DNA of 64,000 bases from Rhodanobacter sp. C01 (GTDB lineage: Bacteria > Pseudomonadota > Gammaproteobacteria > Xanthomonadales > Rhodanobacteraceae), in contig NZ_MUNR01000011.1 in NCBI RefSeq assembly GCF_002001045.1, forward strand, positions 372,001-436,000, read 5' to 3'. Under the pieces are notes generated by a model, which was not told the DNA's origin, did not search any database, and saw only the letters and a list, made by a program, of their open reading frames with translations. The position numbers were made by a program, and so were the translations under genes. Below, in pieces: positions 7,963-16,774 of this stretch; positions within the stretch are counted from its first letter, which is position 1; every line of letters starts with the position of its first letter.

Positions 7963-9135
7963 ATGAGCGATTTTGATTTCACCTCGTTCCTGAAACTGAT
8001 GGTGCACAAGAAGGCCTCCGACTTGTTCATCACGGCCGGGGTGGCGCCGTCGATGAAGGTGCAGGGCCGCATCGTGCCGATCACCCAGAGCCCGCTCAGC
8101 GTGCAGCAGTCGCGCGACATGGTGCTCAACGTGATGACGCCGGGCCAGCGCGAGGAGTTCGAGAAGACCCACGAGTGCCAGTTCGCGATCTCCGCGCAGG
8201 GCGTAGGCCGCTTCCGCGTGTCGTGCTTCTACCAGCGCAATTGCGTCGGCATGGTGTTGCGCCGGATCGAGTCGAAAATCCCGACGCCGGAGGAACTGAA
8301 CCTGCCGCCGGTGATCAAGCAGCTGGCGATGACCAAGCGCGGCATCATCGTTTTCGTCGGCGCCACCGGCTCGGGCAAATCGACCTCGCTGGCCGCGATG
8401 GTGGGCTATCGCAACCTGAACTCGACCGGCCACATCATCACGATCGAGGATCCGATCGAGTACGTGCACAAGCACGAGGGCTGCATCATTACCCAGCGCG
8501 AGGTCGGTATCGACACCGACAGCTGGGACAATGCGCTGAAGAACACGCTGCGCCAGGCGCCGGACGTGATCATGATCGGCGAGGTGCGCACGCGGGAGGG
8601 CATGGATCATGCGATCGCCTTCGCCGAAACCGGCCACTTGGTGCTGTGCACGCTGCATGCGAACAACGCCAACCAGGCGATGGATCGCATCCTGCATTTC
8701 TTCCCGGAAGACCGTCGCACGCAGTTGCTGATGGATCTGTCGCTGAACCTGAAGGGCATCGTGGCGCAGATGCTGATCCCCACCCCCGACGGCAAGGCAC
8801 GTCGGGTTGCGGTGGAAGTGCTGCTGGGCACGCCGCTGGCGCAGGATTACATCCGCCAGGGCGAGATCCACAAGCTGAAGGAGTTGATGAAGGAATCCAC
8901 CCTGCTCGGCATGAAGACGTTCGACCAGAGCCTGGTCGAGCTGTATCACGCGGGCGAGATCAGTTACGAGGATGCGCTGCGCTACGCCGACAGTTCCAAC
9001 GAGGTGCGCCTGCGCATCAAGCTGGCGCAAGGTGGCGATGCGCATACCTTGTCGCAGGGGCTGGACGGGGTGGAGCTGGAGGAAGATCGTGATGCGCAGA
9101 ACTTTGGCGGCGGCAACCATCTGCTGAATCGATGA
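7963..9135 (+). CDS. pilU: Type IV pilus accessory retraction ATPase PilU
   Basis: A 390-residue PilT paralogue that assists PilT in high-force pilus retraction. It has the same architecture: N-terminal domain with KKASDLFITAGVAPS, Walker A GATGSGKST (Lys139), TIEDPIEYVHKHEGCIITQREVG as the Asp-box region, and the GEVRTREGMDHAIAFAETGH segment. PilU features are the LLGTPLAQDYIRQGEIHKLKELM C-terminal helix and a longer tail (GGDAHTLSQ... to residue 390). It follows pilT by 98 bp in the same direction and ends just before a strong terminator hairpin. Confidence 0.97.
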   Translation: MSDFDFTSFLKLMVHKKASDLFITAGVAPSMKVQGRIVPITQSPLSVQQSRDMVLNVMTPGQREEFEKTHECQFAISAQGVGRFRVSCFYQRNCVGMVLRRIESKIPTPEELNLPPVIKQLAMTKRGIIVFVGATGSGKSTSLAAMVGYRNLNSTGHIITIEDPIEYVHKHEGCIITQREVGIDTDSWDNALKNTLRQAPDVIMIGEVRTREGMDHAIAFAETGHLVLCTLHANNANQAMDRILHFFPEDRRTQLLMDLSLNLKGIVAQMLIPTPDGKARRVAVEVLLGTPLAQDYIRQGEIHKLKELMKESTLLGMKTFDQSLVELYHAGEISYEDALRYADSSNEVRLRIKLAQGGDAHTLSQGLDGVELEEDRDAQNFGGGNHLLNR

Positions 9136-9151
9136 GCATCATCGCTGCATG

Positions 9152-9191
9152 AGAAACGAAGAAGGAGCCCGCGGGCTCCTTCTTCGTTTCT
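9152..9191. terminator. Bidirectional terminator between pilU and BON-domain gene
   Basis: A perfect 19-bp inverted repeat with a 2-nt loop (GC core AAGGAGCCC/GGGCTCCTT flanked by AGAAACG/CGTTTCT) sits between convergent genes, with pyrimidine-rich arms in both directions. It fits a shared rho-independent terminator. Confidence 0.85.
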
Positions 9192-9209
9192 GCACGATCC
9201 GTCGGAACA

Positions 9210-9581
9210 TTACTGTGCCGGTGCGGCGCTCACCGTCAGGCCACTGGCGTCGACATTCTTGACGCCCTTGACGTTCTTGGCCACGCGTTCGGCATGCAGT
9301 TTCTCCTTCTCGGTGGCGACATTGCCGCTGAGTGTCACCACACCATCACTGGTCGACACTGAAATATCGGTGGCCTTGATGCCCTTGGTGGTGCCGAATT
9401 CGGATTTCACCTTGGTGGTGATCCAGGCATCGGCTGCCTTGTCCGGCACGGTCTGGTTGTCGGACGACTTCTGCATGGAGCCGGCATCCTGTGCGACAGC
9501 CTGAGCAAACGGCACCGCCGCGAAAGCGAGCATCAGGCCGGTGGCAAACACGCTGTTGCGGATCATCGAACGAGTACGCAT
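9210..9581 (-). CDS. Periplasmic BON domain protein
   Basis: A 123-residue secreted protein. The ATG at 9581 has a good AGGAGA site and begins a typical signal peptide (MRTRSMIRNSVFATGL... ending near AQAVAQ). One BON domain follows: DAWITTKVKSEFGTTKGIKATDISVSTSDGVVTLSGNVATEKEKLHAERVAKNVKGVKNV (described from about residue 50 to 110). BON domains (OsmY, DolP) bind phospholipid or act in envelope homeostasis, often induced by osmotic stress. An upstream in-frame ATG at 9653 is possible but would bury the signal peptide. It is monocistronic between two terminators. Confidence 0.85.
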   Translation of the reverse strand: MRTRSMIRNSVFATGLMLAFAAVPFAQAVAQDAGSMQKSSDNQTVPDKAADAWITTKVKSEFGTTKGIKATDISVSTSDGVVTLSGNVATEKEKLHAERVAKNVKGVKNVDASGLTVSAAPAQ

Positions 9582-9775
9582 GGCAATCTCCTGTTGGGCG
9601 AAGGTCGGTCGGCAACGACGGCTTGCGCTGCTGTTGCCATCTTCGTGATCCATCCCAACAGTCGGCGCGTGAATGTCGCGTGGCAGCAGCCGATGCCGGT
9701 TCAGCGGGTGATTACCTATGCGAACGCCAGGTCACGGCGATGTTGGCGGGATGTTCGATATGCAGTCATCGAGCA

Positions 9776-9808
9776 TGAAAAAACCGAGGCGCCGCAGCGC
9801 CCCGGTTT
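9776..9808 (-). terminator. Rho-independent terminator of the large lipoprotein gene
   Basis: On the minus strand a 12-bp stem with one mismatch (AAACCGGGGCGC / GCGCCTCGGTTT, loop TGCG) is followed by a run of six T. It lies about 25 bp after the stop at 9832. Confidence 0.85.
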
Positions 9809-9831
9809 CCGGAATCGACCATCGAGACGAA

Positions 9832-11619
9832 TTACTTCAGGACGGTCTGGGTGTTGAACACCATGCCCTCGCTATCGACGTGCATTTCGGCATCGATGCT
9901 GTCGACGCGTTCGGCCTGGGCCTTCATCGCAGCGAACTGCGCCTTGGACTGGGCCGCGTTGGCGGCGGCCTGAGTCGCTTCGTCGGAGCTGTCGCCATCG
10001 ACCGAGGGCTCATCGCTCTTGTTGAGCGCAGCTGTCGCGGCAGCCAGGCTGTCGACCTTCTGTTCCATCAGCTGCAACCAACTCAGATACATCGCGCCGC
10101 TCAGGTGCATGCGGGTCATGCGGCCCGCATCGCCGGTGGGATCCTTCAGCGTGTCGGCGAGTTTGGCGTCCTCGCCGGCGCCAATGCCCAGCGCCAGGGC
10201 CTTGTCACCCATCGCGATCCACGCCGGCTGGCCCAGGATGGTGAGCATGTCCTTCGGCAGCGGCAGCGGCTTGCCGTCGCTGGTCGGTTTCAGCTGGGCC
10301 AGCGCAGGCACCATCATCTGCCCGGTCGCGAGCAGACCGGAAGGATTGTTGCTGCCGAGAACGAGGCGGCCGCTGAAGCCCGGCATGGCGGCGCCCTGGC
10401 CGGGAACCAGGGTGTCCAATGCGATGCGCAGGCCGAGTATGTCGCCGAACGGCGGGATGGCCGCCTTCTGCATGGCCGGCCCGAGCTTGGCGAAGCTGTC
10501 GTTGAGGTCAGCCAGGGCAGGGCAGCTGAATGGCTTGGCGACCACGGCATCGGCCTGGTCGGACCAGAACGCGCGCAGTTGCGCGATCGGCAGCGCGAGG
10601 CTCAGGTCAAACGGTGCGGTACCCGCGCTGCCCAGTCCGGGCAGATCCACCTTGAGGCCGGTGAACGCCTTGCTGATGTCGTCGGCGAGCGCCACGTTGA
10701 AGCGAACGTCCTGATGCTTGGTGTCGAGCCGGGTATAGCCAAAGCTGAGAGCTGGTACGCGGGCGGCGATGCGCGCGGCATCCACTGCGCAGTTGGGCGA
10801 GGTCTGCAACTGGTTGGCGACCGGCTCGCCGGTCTTGGCGGATTCGGCTTCGGCATGCGCCTTGAGGATCGCGCCGACCAGCGGGTCCTTGCCACCGAGC
10901 GCCAGCGGCAGGGCACGGGTCAGATCCAGATCGCCGACCACCCACTTCTGGTAGCCCTTGGCCTTGGCCAGCGTGTCCAGGCGGCCATCGTCCTGCAGGC
11001 TCTTCTGCGGCCGATCCAGGCCCAGTGCCTCGCGCAGCATGGCGGGTGTGACATCGGCTGGCAGCAGCGCAGCCACGGCCTGCTTGCCGACCGTGGCCAG
11101 GATTATCTCGGTACCCGACGCGGGGAAGGTGTATTTGCGGTAGCTCTGCGTACCGACACTGGCGATATCCAGCTTCTTGCCATAGGCAGTCTCCAGCCGA
11201 CCGACGAAGCCTTCGAAGGCGTTCGGATCGTTCAGCTGCAGGCGCATGACGGGTGCCAGACCCAGGCCGTAGAACGCCGACAGGCCCTTGATATTCACGC
11301 CGGCACCGGCGGCGAAGCTCTCGACCGTCTTGTCCTTGAACTCGGCAGTCAGCGCATGCATCAGACGTGCGCCGTCGGGATCCTTCGCGGCCAGACGATC
11401 GGCTGCCGCATTGATCTGGGTCAGCTGGGACGGCAGCTGCGAATCGGCCTGGGCGAGCAGGGCCGTGCGGGTGTCATCATCCAGTACATCCAGATTGGCG
11501 ACCACGTACGGCGTGTCCGCCGGTACGAAGGCCAGTGGTGCATCCTTGTCCTTGTGCCCGCAGGCCGCCAGCATGGCGCCGGCAAGACTCAGCGCGAAGA
11601 ATCGCGTCGTCGATCGCAT
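9832..11619 (-). CDS. Uncharacterised large lipoprotein
   Basis: A 595-residue protein starting at the ATG at 11619 (GGGGATC site upstream). It has a lipoprotein signal peptide ending LAGAMLAACG, so Cys20 is the likely lipidated residue. The mature protein begins with a VPADTPYVVANLD segment, a motif seen in DUF3352-type and related surface proteins. Long alternating helical/beta segments follow, and a low-complexity acidic Ala-rich stretch (SDEPSVDGDSSDEATQAAANAAQSK) is near residue 550. Two cysteines near positions 300 (NCAV) and 370 (FSCPAL) could form a disulfide. I do not recognise a function. It is flanked by its own terminator and is probably monocistronic. Confidence 0.75.
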   Translation of the reverse strand: MRSTTRFFALSLAGAMLAACGHKDKDAPLAFVPADTPYVVANLDVLDDDTRTALLAQADSQLPSQLTQINAAADRLAAKDPDGARLMHALTAEFKDKTVESFAAGAGVNIKGLSAFYGLGLAPVMRLQLNDPNAFEGFVGRLETAYGKKLDIASVGTQSYRKYTFPASGTEIILATVGKQAVAALLPADVTPAMLREALGLDRPQKSLQDDGRLDTLAKAKGYQKWVVGDLDLTRALPLALGGKDPLVGAILKAHAEAESAKTGEPVANQLQTSPNCAVDAARIAARVPALSFGYTRLDTKHQDVRFNVALADDISKAFTGLKVDLPGLGSAGTAPFDLSLALPIAQLRAFWSDQADAVVAKPFSCPALADLNDSFAKLGPAMQKAAIPPFGDILGLRIALDTLVPGQGAAMPGFSGRLVLGSNNPSGLLATGQMMVPALAQLKPTSDGKPLPLPKDMLTILGQPAWIAMGDKALALGIGAGEDAKLADTLKDPTGDAGRMTRMHLSGAMYLSWLQLMEQKVDSLAAATAALNKSDEPSVDGDSSDEATQAAANAAQSKAQFAAMKAQAERVDSIDAEMHVDSEGMVFNTQTVLK

Positions 11620-11739
11620 GTTGATCCCCAGAGTGGTGAATGTCACGCGGCATAGTATGCCCGCTTTGATGGTTTGCCGCGGTGCCGCATTCGCGGCCCG
11701 GCGGCGATGAATCGAAGGCATTCCGTTGGCGTTGGATGC

Positions 11740-12666
11740 TCAGCGGGCAAGTACTTCGTTCAGCACGGCCATGCGCACGAAGACGCCGTTGCCGACCTGT
11801 TCCAGGATGCGCGACTGCGCACCGTCGGCCACGTCCGGAGCGATCTCGATACCCCGGTTGATCGGTCCGGGATGCATCACCAGGCAACCTTTCCCGGCGC
11901 GTGCGAGGCGTCGCTGATCCAGTCCGTAGCGGGCGAAGTAGGCTGCTTCGTCCGGCAGGTCGATCGCCACCATGCGCTCTTTCTGCAGGCGCAGCATGAT
12001 CACCGCATCGACGCCTTCGATCGCCGCGTCGAAATCGTCGAAGAGCCGGCAATGCGGGAATTCCTCTGCCGCCGGCATCAGGGCCGCTGGCCCGCACAGG
12101 CGAATCTGCCGTATGCCCAGCGTGTGCAGCGCATGGATGTCCGAACGTGCCACGCGCGAGTGCTTGATGTCACCGCAGATCAGCACGGTGAGATTATCGA
12201 AATCGGGGCGGTGCTGGCGGATCGTCAGCACATCCAGCAGGCCCTGGGTGGGATGCGCGCGGTTGCCGTCGCCGGCGTTGATCACCGAGACACCGCTCAT
12301 CGCGTGGCGGACCAGTTCGTCCGGTGTGCCCGAGAGCTTGTGGCGTACCACGATAGCATCGAGGTGCATGGCCTCGAGCGTGTGCAGCGTGTCGAACAGT
12401 TCCTCGCCCTTGCTTGTGGAGGAGAAGCCGAGGTCGAAGTTGATCACGTCCGCGCCGAGCCGCCGTGCGGCCAGTTCGAACGAGGTGCGCGTGCGGGTGG
12501 ACGGTTCGAAGAACAGGTTCAGCACGGTGCGCCCGGCCAGCACATCGAGCTTGCGGGTGCCGTGGGCGCAGGCATCGCGCAGCGCCTCGGCGCGATCGAG
12601 CAGGCGCTCGATCGTCTCGCGCGGAAGATTTTCCAGGGTGGTCAGGTGGCGCAGGCGAGGGCTCAT
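11740..12666 (-). CDS. pyrB: Aspartate carbamoyltransferase catalytic subunit
   Basis: A 308-residue ATCase catalytic chain, catalysing the committed step of pyrimidine synthesis. The carbamoyl-phosphate motif STRTRTSFE is near residue 55, the aspartate loop region includes VVRHKLSGTP, and HPTQGLLDVLTI and LCGPAALMP follow. The C-terminal VMHPGPINRGIEI is diagnostic. It is the last gene of the gshB operon, 33 bp after ruvX. No pyrI-type regulatory chain or pyrR is seen nearby. Confidence 0.96.
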   Translation of the reverse strand: MSPRLRHLTTLENLPRETIERLLDRAEALRDACAHGTRKLDVLAGRTVLNLFFEPSTRTRTSFELAARRLGADVINFDLGFSSTSKGEELFDTLHTLEAMHLDAIVVRHKLSGTPDELVRHAMSGVSVINAGDGNRAHPTQGLLDVLTIRQHRPDFDNLTVLICGDIKHSRVARSDIHALHTLGIRQIRLCGPAALMPAAEEFPHCRLFDDFDAAIEGVDAVIMLRLQKERMVAIDLPDEAAYFARYGLDQRRLARAGKGCLVMHPGPINRGIEIAPDVADGAQSRILEQVGNGVFVRMAVLNEVLAR

Positions 12667-12699
12667 GGCGGCAGGTCTGGGTGGGATGTGGATGAGAAG

Positions 12700-13149
12700 T
12701 CAGCGATCGGCAACGTCGGCAGGCAAGGCATCGGCGCCACCCAGCCAGCGTTCCACGATGATCGCTGCGGCTTCGGCGTCGATCGTGGCGGCATCGCGGC
12801 GTCGCTTGAGTCCGGCGCCGCGAGCCGCGGCGAATCGCAGGGCGGCTTCCTGCGAGCTGTGGCGTTCATCTACCAGCACGACCGGCAGGCCGTAACGCTG
12901 CTGCAGTTGGGCGGCGAAACGGCGGGCGTTGCGGCTGGCGGGCTGCTCGGTGCCATCGAGCGTCAGCGGCAGGCCGACGATCAGGGTCTCCGGCAGCCAC
13001 TCAGTACGCAGGCGATCGAGTTGCTGCCAGTCGGGTTCGCCCTCACGTACCGCAATCGTGGTCAATCCCCGCGCACTGGCGGTGAAGGCATTGCCGATGG
13101 CCACACCGGTGAGGCGACTGCCGACATCGAAGCCGAGCACACAACTCAT
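12700..13149 (-). CDS. ruvX: Putative pre-16S rRNA nuclease / Holliday junction resolvase-like (YqgF)
   Basis: A 149-residue RNase H-fold protein of the YqgF/RuvX family, thought to process the 5' end of 16S rRNA. It starts with the catalytic-Asp motif LGFDVGSRLTGVAIG, then LIVGLPLTLDGTEQP, VVLVDERHSSQEA (second acidic residue) and a C-terminal IDAEAAAIIVERWL with the third acidic residue. The ATG at 13149 overlaps the algH stop by 4 bp, so translation is coupled. Confidence 0.95.
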   Translation of the reverse strand: MSCVLGFDVGSRLTGVAIGNAFTASARGLTTIAVREGEPDWQQLDRLRTEWLPETLIVGLPLTLDGTEQPASRNARRFAAQLQQRYGLPVVLVDERHSSQEAALRFAAARGAGLKRRRDAATIDAEAAAIIVERWLGGADALPADVADR

Positions 13150-13715
13150 GCGTGGCCCGCGTAGCCGGACAGCTGGCGCGGATCGACTCCGACAAGCCCG
13201 GCGGCGGCGCTCCAGCGTTCCTCGAGCGGCGTGTCGAAGACCACCCGGCCGCAGGCTTCGGCGGTCAGCCAGGCATTGGCCATCAGCTCCTGCTCCAGCT
13301 GACCGGCATCCCAGCCGGCATAGCCGAGCACCATGATGGCCTGGCGCGGGCCGTCGCCGGCGGCCATCGCCACGAGGATGTCGCGCGAGGTGGTGACCGA
13401 CCAGTCGGTATTGATGCGATAGCTGGATTCCCAGTCGCCAGGTTCGCGATGCAGTACGAAGCCGCGTTCCTGCTGCACCGGGCCGCCGATCAGCACAGGT
13501 GCGTCGGCCAGTTCGCTGTCCGTGCATTCGAGTCGCATCTGCGCCATCACGTCGCCGAAGCGGTATTCGGACAGCTGGTTCACCAGCAGACCGACCGCGC
13601 CATCCTCGTCGTGTTGGCACAGCAGGGCCACGCCACGGGAAAACGGCGGTTCCGCCAGGCCCGGCATGGCGATCAAGAAGTGCCCGGTGAGAGTGTTTGG
13701 CGCGGTGATGCTCAT
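13146..13715 (-). CDS. algH: AlgH/YqgE family protein (UPF0301)
   Basis: A 189-residue AlgH/YqgE protein. Family marks are LTGHFLIAMPGLAEPPFSRGVALLCQHDE (at the N-terminus), GAVGLLVNQ, VLIGGPVQQERGFVLH and the LGYAGWDAGQLEQELMANAWL helix. It was first noted as an alginate regulator in Pseudomonas, but its molecular role is unknown. It is coupled to ruvX by a 4-bp overlap, the usual pairing in proteobacteria. Confidence 0.93.
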   Translation of the reverse strand: MSITAPNTLTGHFLIAMPGLAEPPFSRGVALLCQHDEDGAVGLLVNQLSEYRFGDVMAQMRLECTDSELADAPVLIGGPVQQERGFVLHREPGDWESSYRINTDWSVTTSRDILVAMAAGDGPRQAIMVLGYAGWDAGQLEQELMANAWLTAEACGRVVFDTPLEERWSAAAGLVGVDPRQLSGYAGHA

Positions 13716-13772
13716 GCGGCCATTGTAAGCCCCGCCGGCGACAAGTCGCGCTAACGGCAGGTGACGGCGAGG

Positions 13773-14639
13773 CTATTTGTTGCGCAGCACATCGCCCGGC
13801 AGGAATTGCCAGGTGCGGGTGATGTACAGCTCATCCACCTGGGTGTCCGGTGGCAGTGGCGGGAAGGGCGCGGCCAGCCGCACAATGCGTTCGGCGGCGG
13901 CGTCCAGCAGGGGCTGGCCGGAACTCTTGATGATGGTGATGCTCTTGATGCTGCCGTCGCGATCGAGCCCGACGGTGAGCAGCAGATCGCCATACAGCTT
14001 GCGCCGGCGGGCTTCGTCCGGGTAATTGAGGTTGCCGATCCGCTCCACCCGGTCGGACCAGCCACGCATGTAGCTGGCGTAGACGTATTCCTTCGTGTTG
14101 GCCGAGATGAATTTCTTCTTCGGCCGCTTGGCCAGCGCTTCAGTCTGTGCGCGCAGTTCGGCGGCCAGCTGGGCGATCGCCTGCTGTCGCGTCAGTTCGG
14201 CGGCGGTGGGGGTCTGATCCTCGGGGTCGACCTGGGTCTGTGCAGTGTCACTGGCGACGCTGAAGTCGGTGGCGCCGCTGGTGGTGACCATTCGGGTCGG
14301 CATGGCTTCCCGCGGCTGTGGCGTGGTGGCATCGACCGGTTGTGCCGCCGTGCCCGGGTCGGGTTTGGGCAGCGCTCCGGAGAACATCTGCGAGGGTCGC
14401 GCGGCGCGGTCACTTTGGCCGCCGCCGCTGTTGTTGGCCTGGGCCAGGAAATCCGCCTTGTCCGGGGCCTGCTGGTTCGCGACGTTGACCAGGGTCACGT
14501 CCAGCGTCGGCAGGCTGGGAGCGGGTTTCACGAAATGAAACGTGATTCCCAACAGCAGCACGCCATGCAGCAGCAGCGAAAACAGCATGGTGGCGCCGAT
14601 GGGGTTCGGCGCGGTGGAGACAGTGGCAGGGGTGCTCAC
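13773..14639 (-). CDS. TonB-like energy transducer
   Basis: A 288-residue TonB-family protein. It has a short cytoplasmic N-terminus, one membrane anchor (about residues 17-37, MLFSLLLHGVLLLGITFHFV), a Pro/Thr/Gln-rich periplasmic linker, a charged helical stretch (LTRQQAIAQLAAELRAQTEA), and a C-terminal TonB domain starting YMRGWSDRVERIGNLNYPDEAR with the GDLLLTVGLDRDGSI strand. It would couple proton-motive force from ExbBD to outer-membrane receptors, for which two candidates lie at 55.7 and 58.5 kb. It overlaps the gshB stop by 4 bp, as in the conserved gshB-tonB-algH-ruvX arrangement of pseudomonads and xanthomonads. Confidence 0.9.
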   Translation of the reverse strand: MSTPATVSTAPNPIGATMLFSLLLHGVLLLGITFHFVKPAPSLPTLDVTLVNVANQQAPDKADFLAQANNSGGGQSDRAARPSQMFSGALPKPDPGTAAQPVDATTPQPREAMPTRMVTTSGATDFSVASDTAQTQVDPEDQTPTAAELTRQQAIAQLAAELRAQTEALAKRPKKKFISANTKEYVYASYMRGWSDRVERIGNLNYPDEARRRKLYGDLLLTVGLDRDGSIKSITIIKSSGQPLLDAAAERIVRLAAPFPPLPPDTQVDELYITRTWQFLPGDVLRNK

Positions 14640-15613
14640 GCGGTACGCTTTCCGATGACGTGCTGCTCGATGACGTCGAACAACTGACCGGCAATGTTAA
14701 GCCCGAACTGGGCGTCCAGCTCACGCACGCAGGTCGGGGATGTGACGTTGATCTCGGTCAGGTAGTCGCCGATCACGTCCAGTCCGACGAACAGCAGGCT
14801 ACGACGGCGCAGTTCGGGAGCCACTTGGGCCACGATCCAGCGATCGCGTTCGGACAGCGGCACGCCGACGCCACGGCCACCGGCGGCGAGGTTGCCGCGG
14901 AACTCGTTGCCCTGCGGGATGCGCGCCAGTGCGTACGGCACCGGTTCGCCATCGATGACCAGGATGCGTTTGTCGCCGGCGGTGATCTCGGGGATGTATT
15001 TCTGCGCAATGGTCAGCTGGTGCCCTTCACCATGTGCATCGCCGCCGAGCAGGGTCTCCAGCATCGAATTGAGGTTGCTGTCGCCAGCCTTGACCCGGAA
15101 GATGCCACGTCCACCCATGCCGTCCAGCGGTTTCAGCACGACCTCGCCGTGTTCGGCCGCGAAGCGGCGCAGTTCTGCGGCATCACGCGAAACCAGGGTC
15201 GGTGCGATGCATTGCGGGAAAATCAGTGCGAACAGCTTCTCGTTGCAGTCGCGCAGCGCGCGCGGGTCGTTGATCACGCTGACGCCGGCGCGCTGGGCGG
15301 CTTCCAGCACCATCGTGTCGTAGATGAACTGTGCGTCGACCGGCGGATCCTTGCGCATCAGCACGACGTCGAGTTCCCCGAGATTGCGCCATTGCGCCGG
15401 GCCCAGCGTATGCCAGCTTTTCGGATCCTCGCGCACGCTGAGCGGGGCTGTCCGTGCCCATGGCATGCCGTCGCGCAGCGCCAGATCACCCTGTTCGAAG
15501 TAATGCAGCGTATGGCCACGCCGCTGGGCTTCCAGCAGCATGGCGAAGCTGGTGTCCTTGGCAATCTTGATCGCACCGATGGGATCCATCAGCACGCCGA
15601 GCGAAAGGGGCAT
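14636..15613 (-). CDS. gshB: Glutathione synthetase
   Basis: A 325-residue ATP-grasp enzyme joining gamma-glutamylcysteine and glycine. Recognisable segments are LGVLMDPIGAIKIAKDTSFAM at the N-terminus, LMRKDPPVDAQFIYDT, VLKPLDGMGGRGIFR (ATP lid), AQKYIPEITAGDKRILVIDGEP and FVGLDVIGDYLTEINVTSPT with metal-binding residues near the C-terminus. It is the first gene of the minus-strand operon and is divergent from pilG across 356 bp, an arrangement shared with Pseudomonas and Xanthomonas. Confidence 0.97.
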   Translation of the reverse strand: MPLSLGVLMDPIGAIKIAKDTSFAMLLEAQRRGHTLHYFEQGDLALRDGMPWARTAPLSVREDPKSWHTLGPAQWRNLGELDVVLMRKDPPVDAQFIYDTMVLEAAQRAGVSVINDPRALRDCNEKLFALIFPQCIAPTLVSRDAAELRRFAAEHGEVVLKPLDGMGGRGIFRVKAGDSNLNSMLETLLGGDAHGEGHQLTIAQKYIPEITAGDKRILVIDGEPVPYALARIPQGNEFRGNLAAGGRGVGVPLSERDRWIVAQVAPELRRRSLLFVGLDVIGDYLTEINVTSPTCVRELDAQFGLNIAGQLFDVIEQHVIGKRTA

Positions 15614-15969
15614 TGCGGTTCTCCGTGGGTAGCCTGGGTTACGGGTTGCGCATGCGGGCAGGCGCGGATCGTCAGGCGCCTATAGTAAGTGGGATGGTGA
15701 TGGGGCGTTTGTGCAGCGGTATCTCGTGCACGACCCGATGCTGTCGCAAGTGGCCCGATGGTGCCACTATGGGTCACTTTGTGAAGCAGCCCGAAGTATT
15801 GCTTGACAGTCTCGGCGGGCAGGCAGTAAACAACAAAGCCTTGGATACACTGCCGCAGAGCGGGTATCGGGTGGTTCGTTTCGAAATTTTTTACATGCAC
15901 ACTGTGCGGCATGGCTGTTGCATGTCTTGGTGTCTATCCTGAGCTCGGGCCGGGCCGCAGGGGGGAGTA
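15614..15969. other. Divergent promoter region between gshB and pilG
   Basis: This 356-bp region contains no convincing gene. It should carry the gshB-operon promoter and the pil-chp promoter. A perfect TTGACA at 15803 is the best hexamer. A T-rich patch (GAAATTTTTTACATG) lies at about 15882-15897. A GGGGGGAG ribosome binding site precedes the pilG GTG. Confidence 0.6.
15803..15832 (+). promoter_or_regulatory. Candidate sigma-70 promoter for the pil-chp operon
   Basis: A perfect -35 hexamer TTGACA (15803-15808) is followed after 18 bp by TAAACA (15827-15832) as a weak -10. The implied leader would be about 130 nt before the pilG GTG. The call is by eye and could be chance. Confidence 0.35.
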
Positions 15970-16380
15970 GTGAATTTGAACGTGAGTGCTAATGGCTTGG
16001 CGGGTCTCAAGGTCATGGTGATCGACGACTCCAAGACCATCCGTCGCACGGCGGAAACCTTGCTGAAGAAGGAAGGTTGTGACGTGCTGACGGCTGTTGA
16101 TGGTTTCGAGGCGCTGGCGAAGATTTCCGACCAGAAGCCCGCCATCATCTTCGTCGACATCATGATGCCGCGGCTGGATGGTTATCAGACCTGCGCGCTG
16201 ATCAAGAACAATCCGCTTTTCCGTGCTACACCGGTGATCATGCTGAGCTCGAAGGATGGGCTGTTCGACAAGGCCCGCGGGCGCATCGTGGGTGCCGAAC
16301 AGTATCTGACCAAGCCGTTCACGCGGGACGAACTGCTTGGTGCCATCCATCGCCATGTCAGCACGGTATCGAACCACTGA
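15970..16380 (+). CDS. pilG: Twitching motility response regulator PilG
   Basis: A 136-residue single-domain receiver, CheY-like, that controls pilus extension and cAMP signalling downstream of ChpA in the Pil-Chp system. The acidic pair is in VMVIDDSKTIRRTAE, the phospho-Asp in IIFVDIMMPRLDGYQT, and the conserved Lys in YLTKPFTRDELL. Translation starts at a GTG (15970) with a GGGGGGAG site just upstream. It is followed 22 bp later by pilH, the standard order. Confidence 0.96.
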   Translation: MNLNVSANGLAGLKVMVIDDSKTIRRTAETLLKKEGCDVLTAVDGFEALAKISDQKPAIIFVDIMMPRLDGYQTCALIKNNPLFRATPVIMLSSKDGLFDKARGRIVGAEQYLTKPFTRDELLGAIHRHVSTVSNH

Positions 16381-16402
16381 CTGCAGATTCTGAGGGGGAC
16401 CT

Positions 16403-16774
16403 GTGGCCAATATTCTCATCATCGACGATTCGCCGACCGACGTGCGCGTGTTCACCACGCTGCTGGAGCGCGCCGGTCATCAGGTTGTCGCTGTCGGAAC
16501 CGCCGAGGAGGGCATCGAGCGAGCGCGCGCCGAGCTGCCCCACCTCGTCATCATGGACGTGATCATGCCGGGCATGAATGGTTTCCAGGCGACCCGCACC
16601 CTGAGTCGCGATCCGGTCACCTCGGCGGTGCCGATCGTGATGATCACCACCAAGTCGATGGAAACCGATCGCGTGTGGGGCCTGCGCCAGGGGGCACGCG
16701 CGTTCATCACCAAGCCGGTGAACGAGAAGGAACTGCTGGCCTGCATCAACGATCTGCTGTCGAGCGCGTCATGA
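16403..16774 (+). CDS. pilH: Twitching motility response regulator PilH
   Basis: A 123-residue CheY-like receiver, thought to act on pilus retraction or as a phosphate sink in Pil-Chp. It has ILIIDDSPTDVRVF (acidic pocket), LVIMDVIMPGMNGFQATR (phospho-Asp), VMITTKSMETDRVWGLRQGA and FITKPVNEKEL. It begins with a GTG after GAGGGGGACCT. Its stop overlaps the pilI ATG by 4 bp. Confidence 0.95.
   Translation: MANILIIDDSPTDVRVFTTLLERAGHQVVAVGTAEEGIERARAELPHLVIMDVIMPGMNGFQATRTLSRDPVTSAVPIVMITTKSMETDRVWGLRQGARAFITKPVNEKELLACINDLLSSAS

Noticed and set aside
9718..11655. 645-codon plus-strand open frame opposite the large lipoprotein
   Set aside because: No signal, no domain, no ribosome binding site; the minus-strand lipoprotein has all three plus a terminator.
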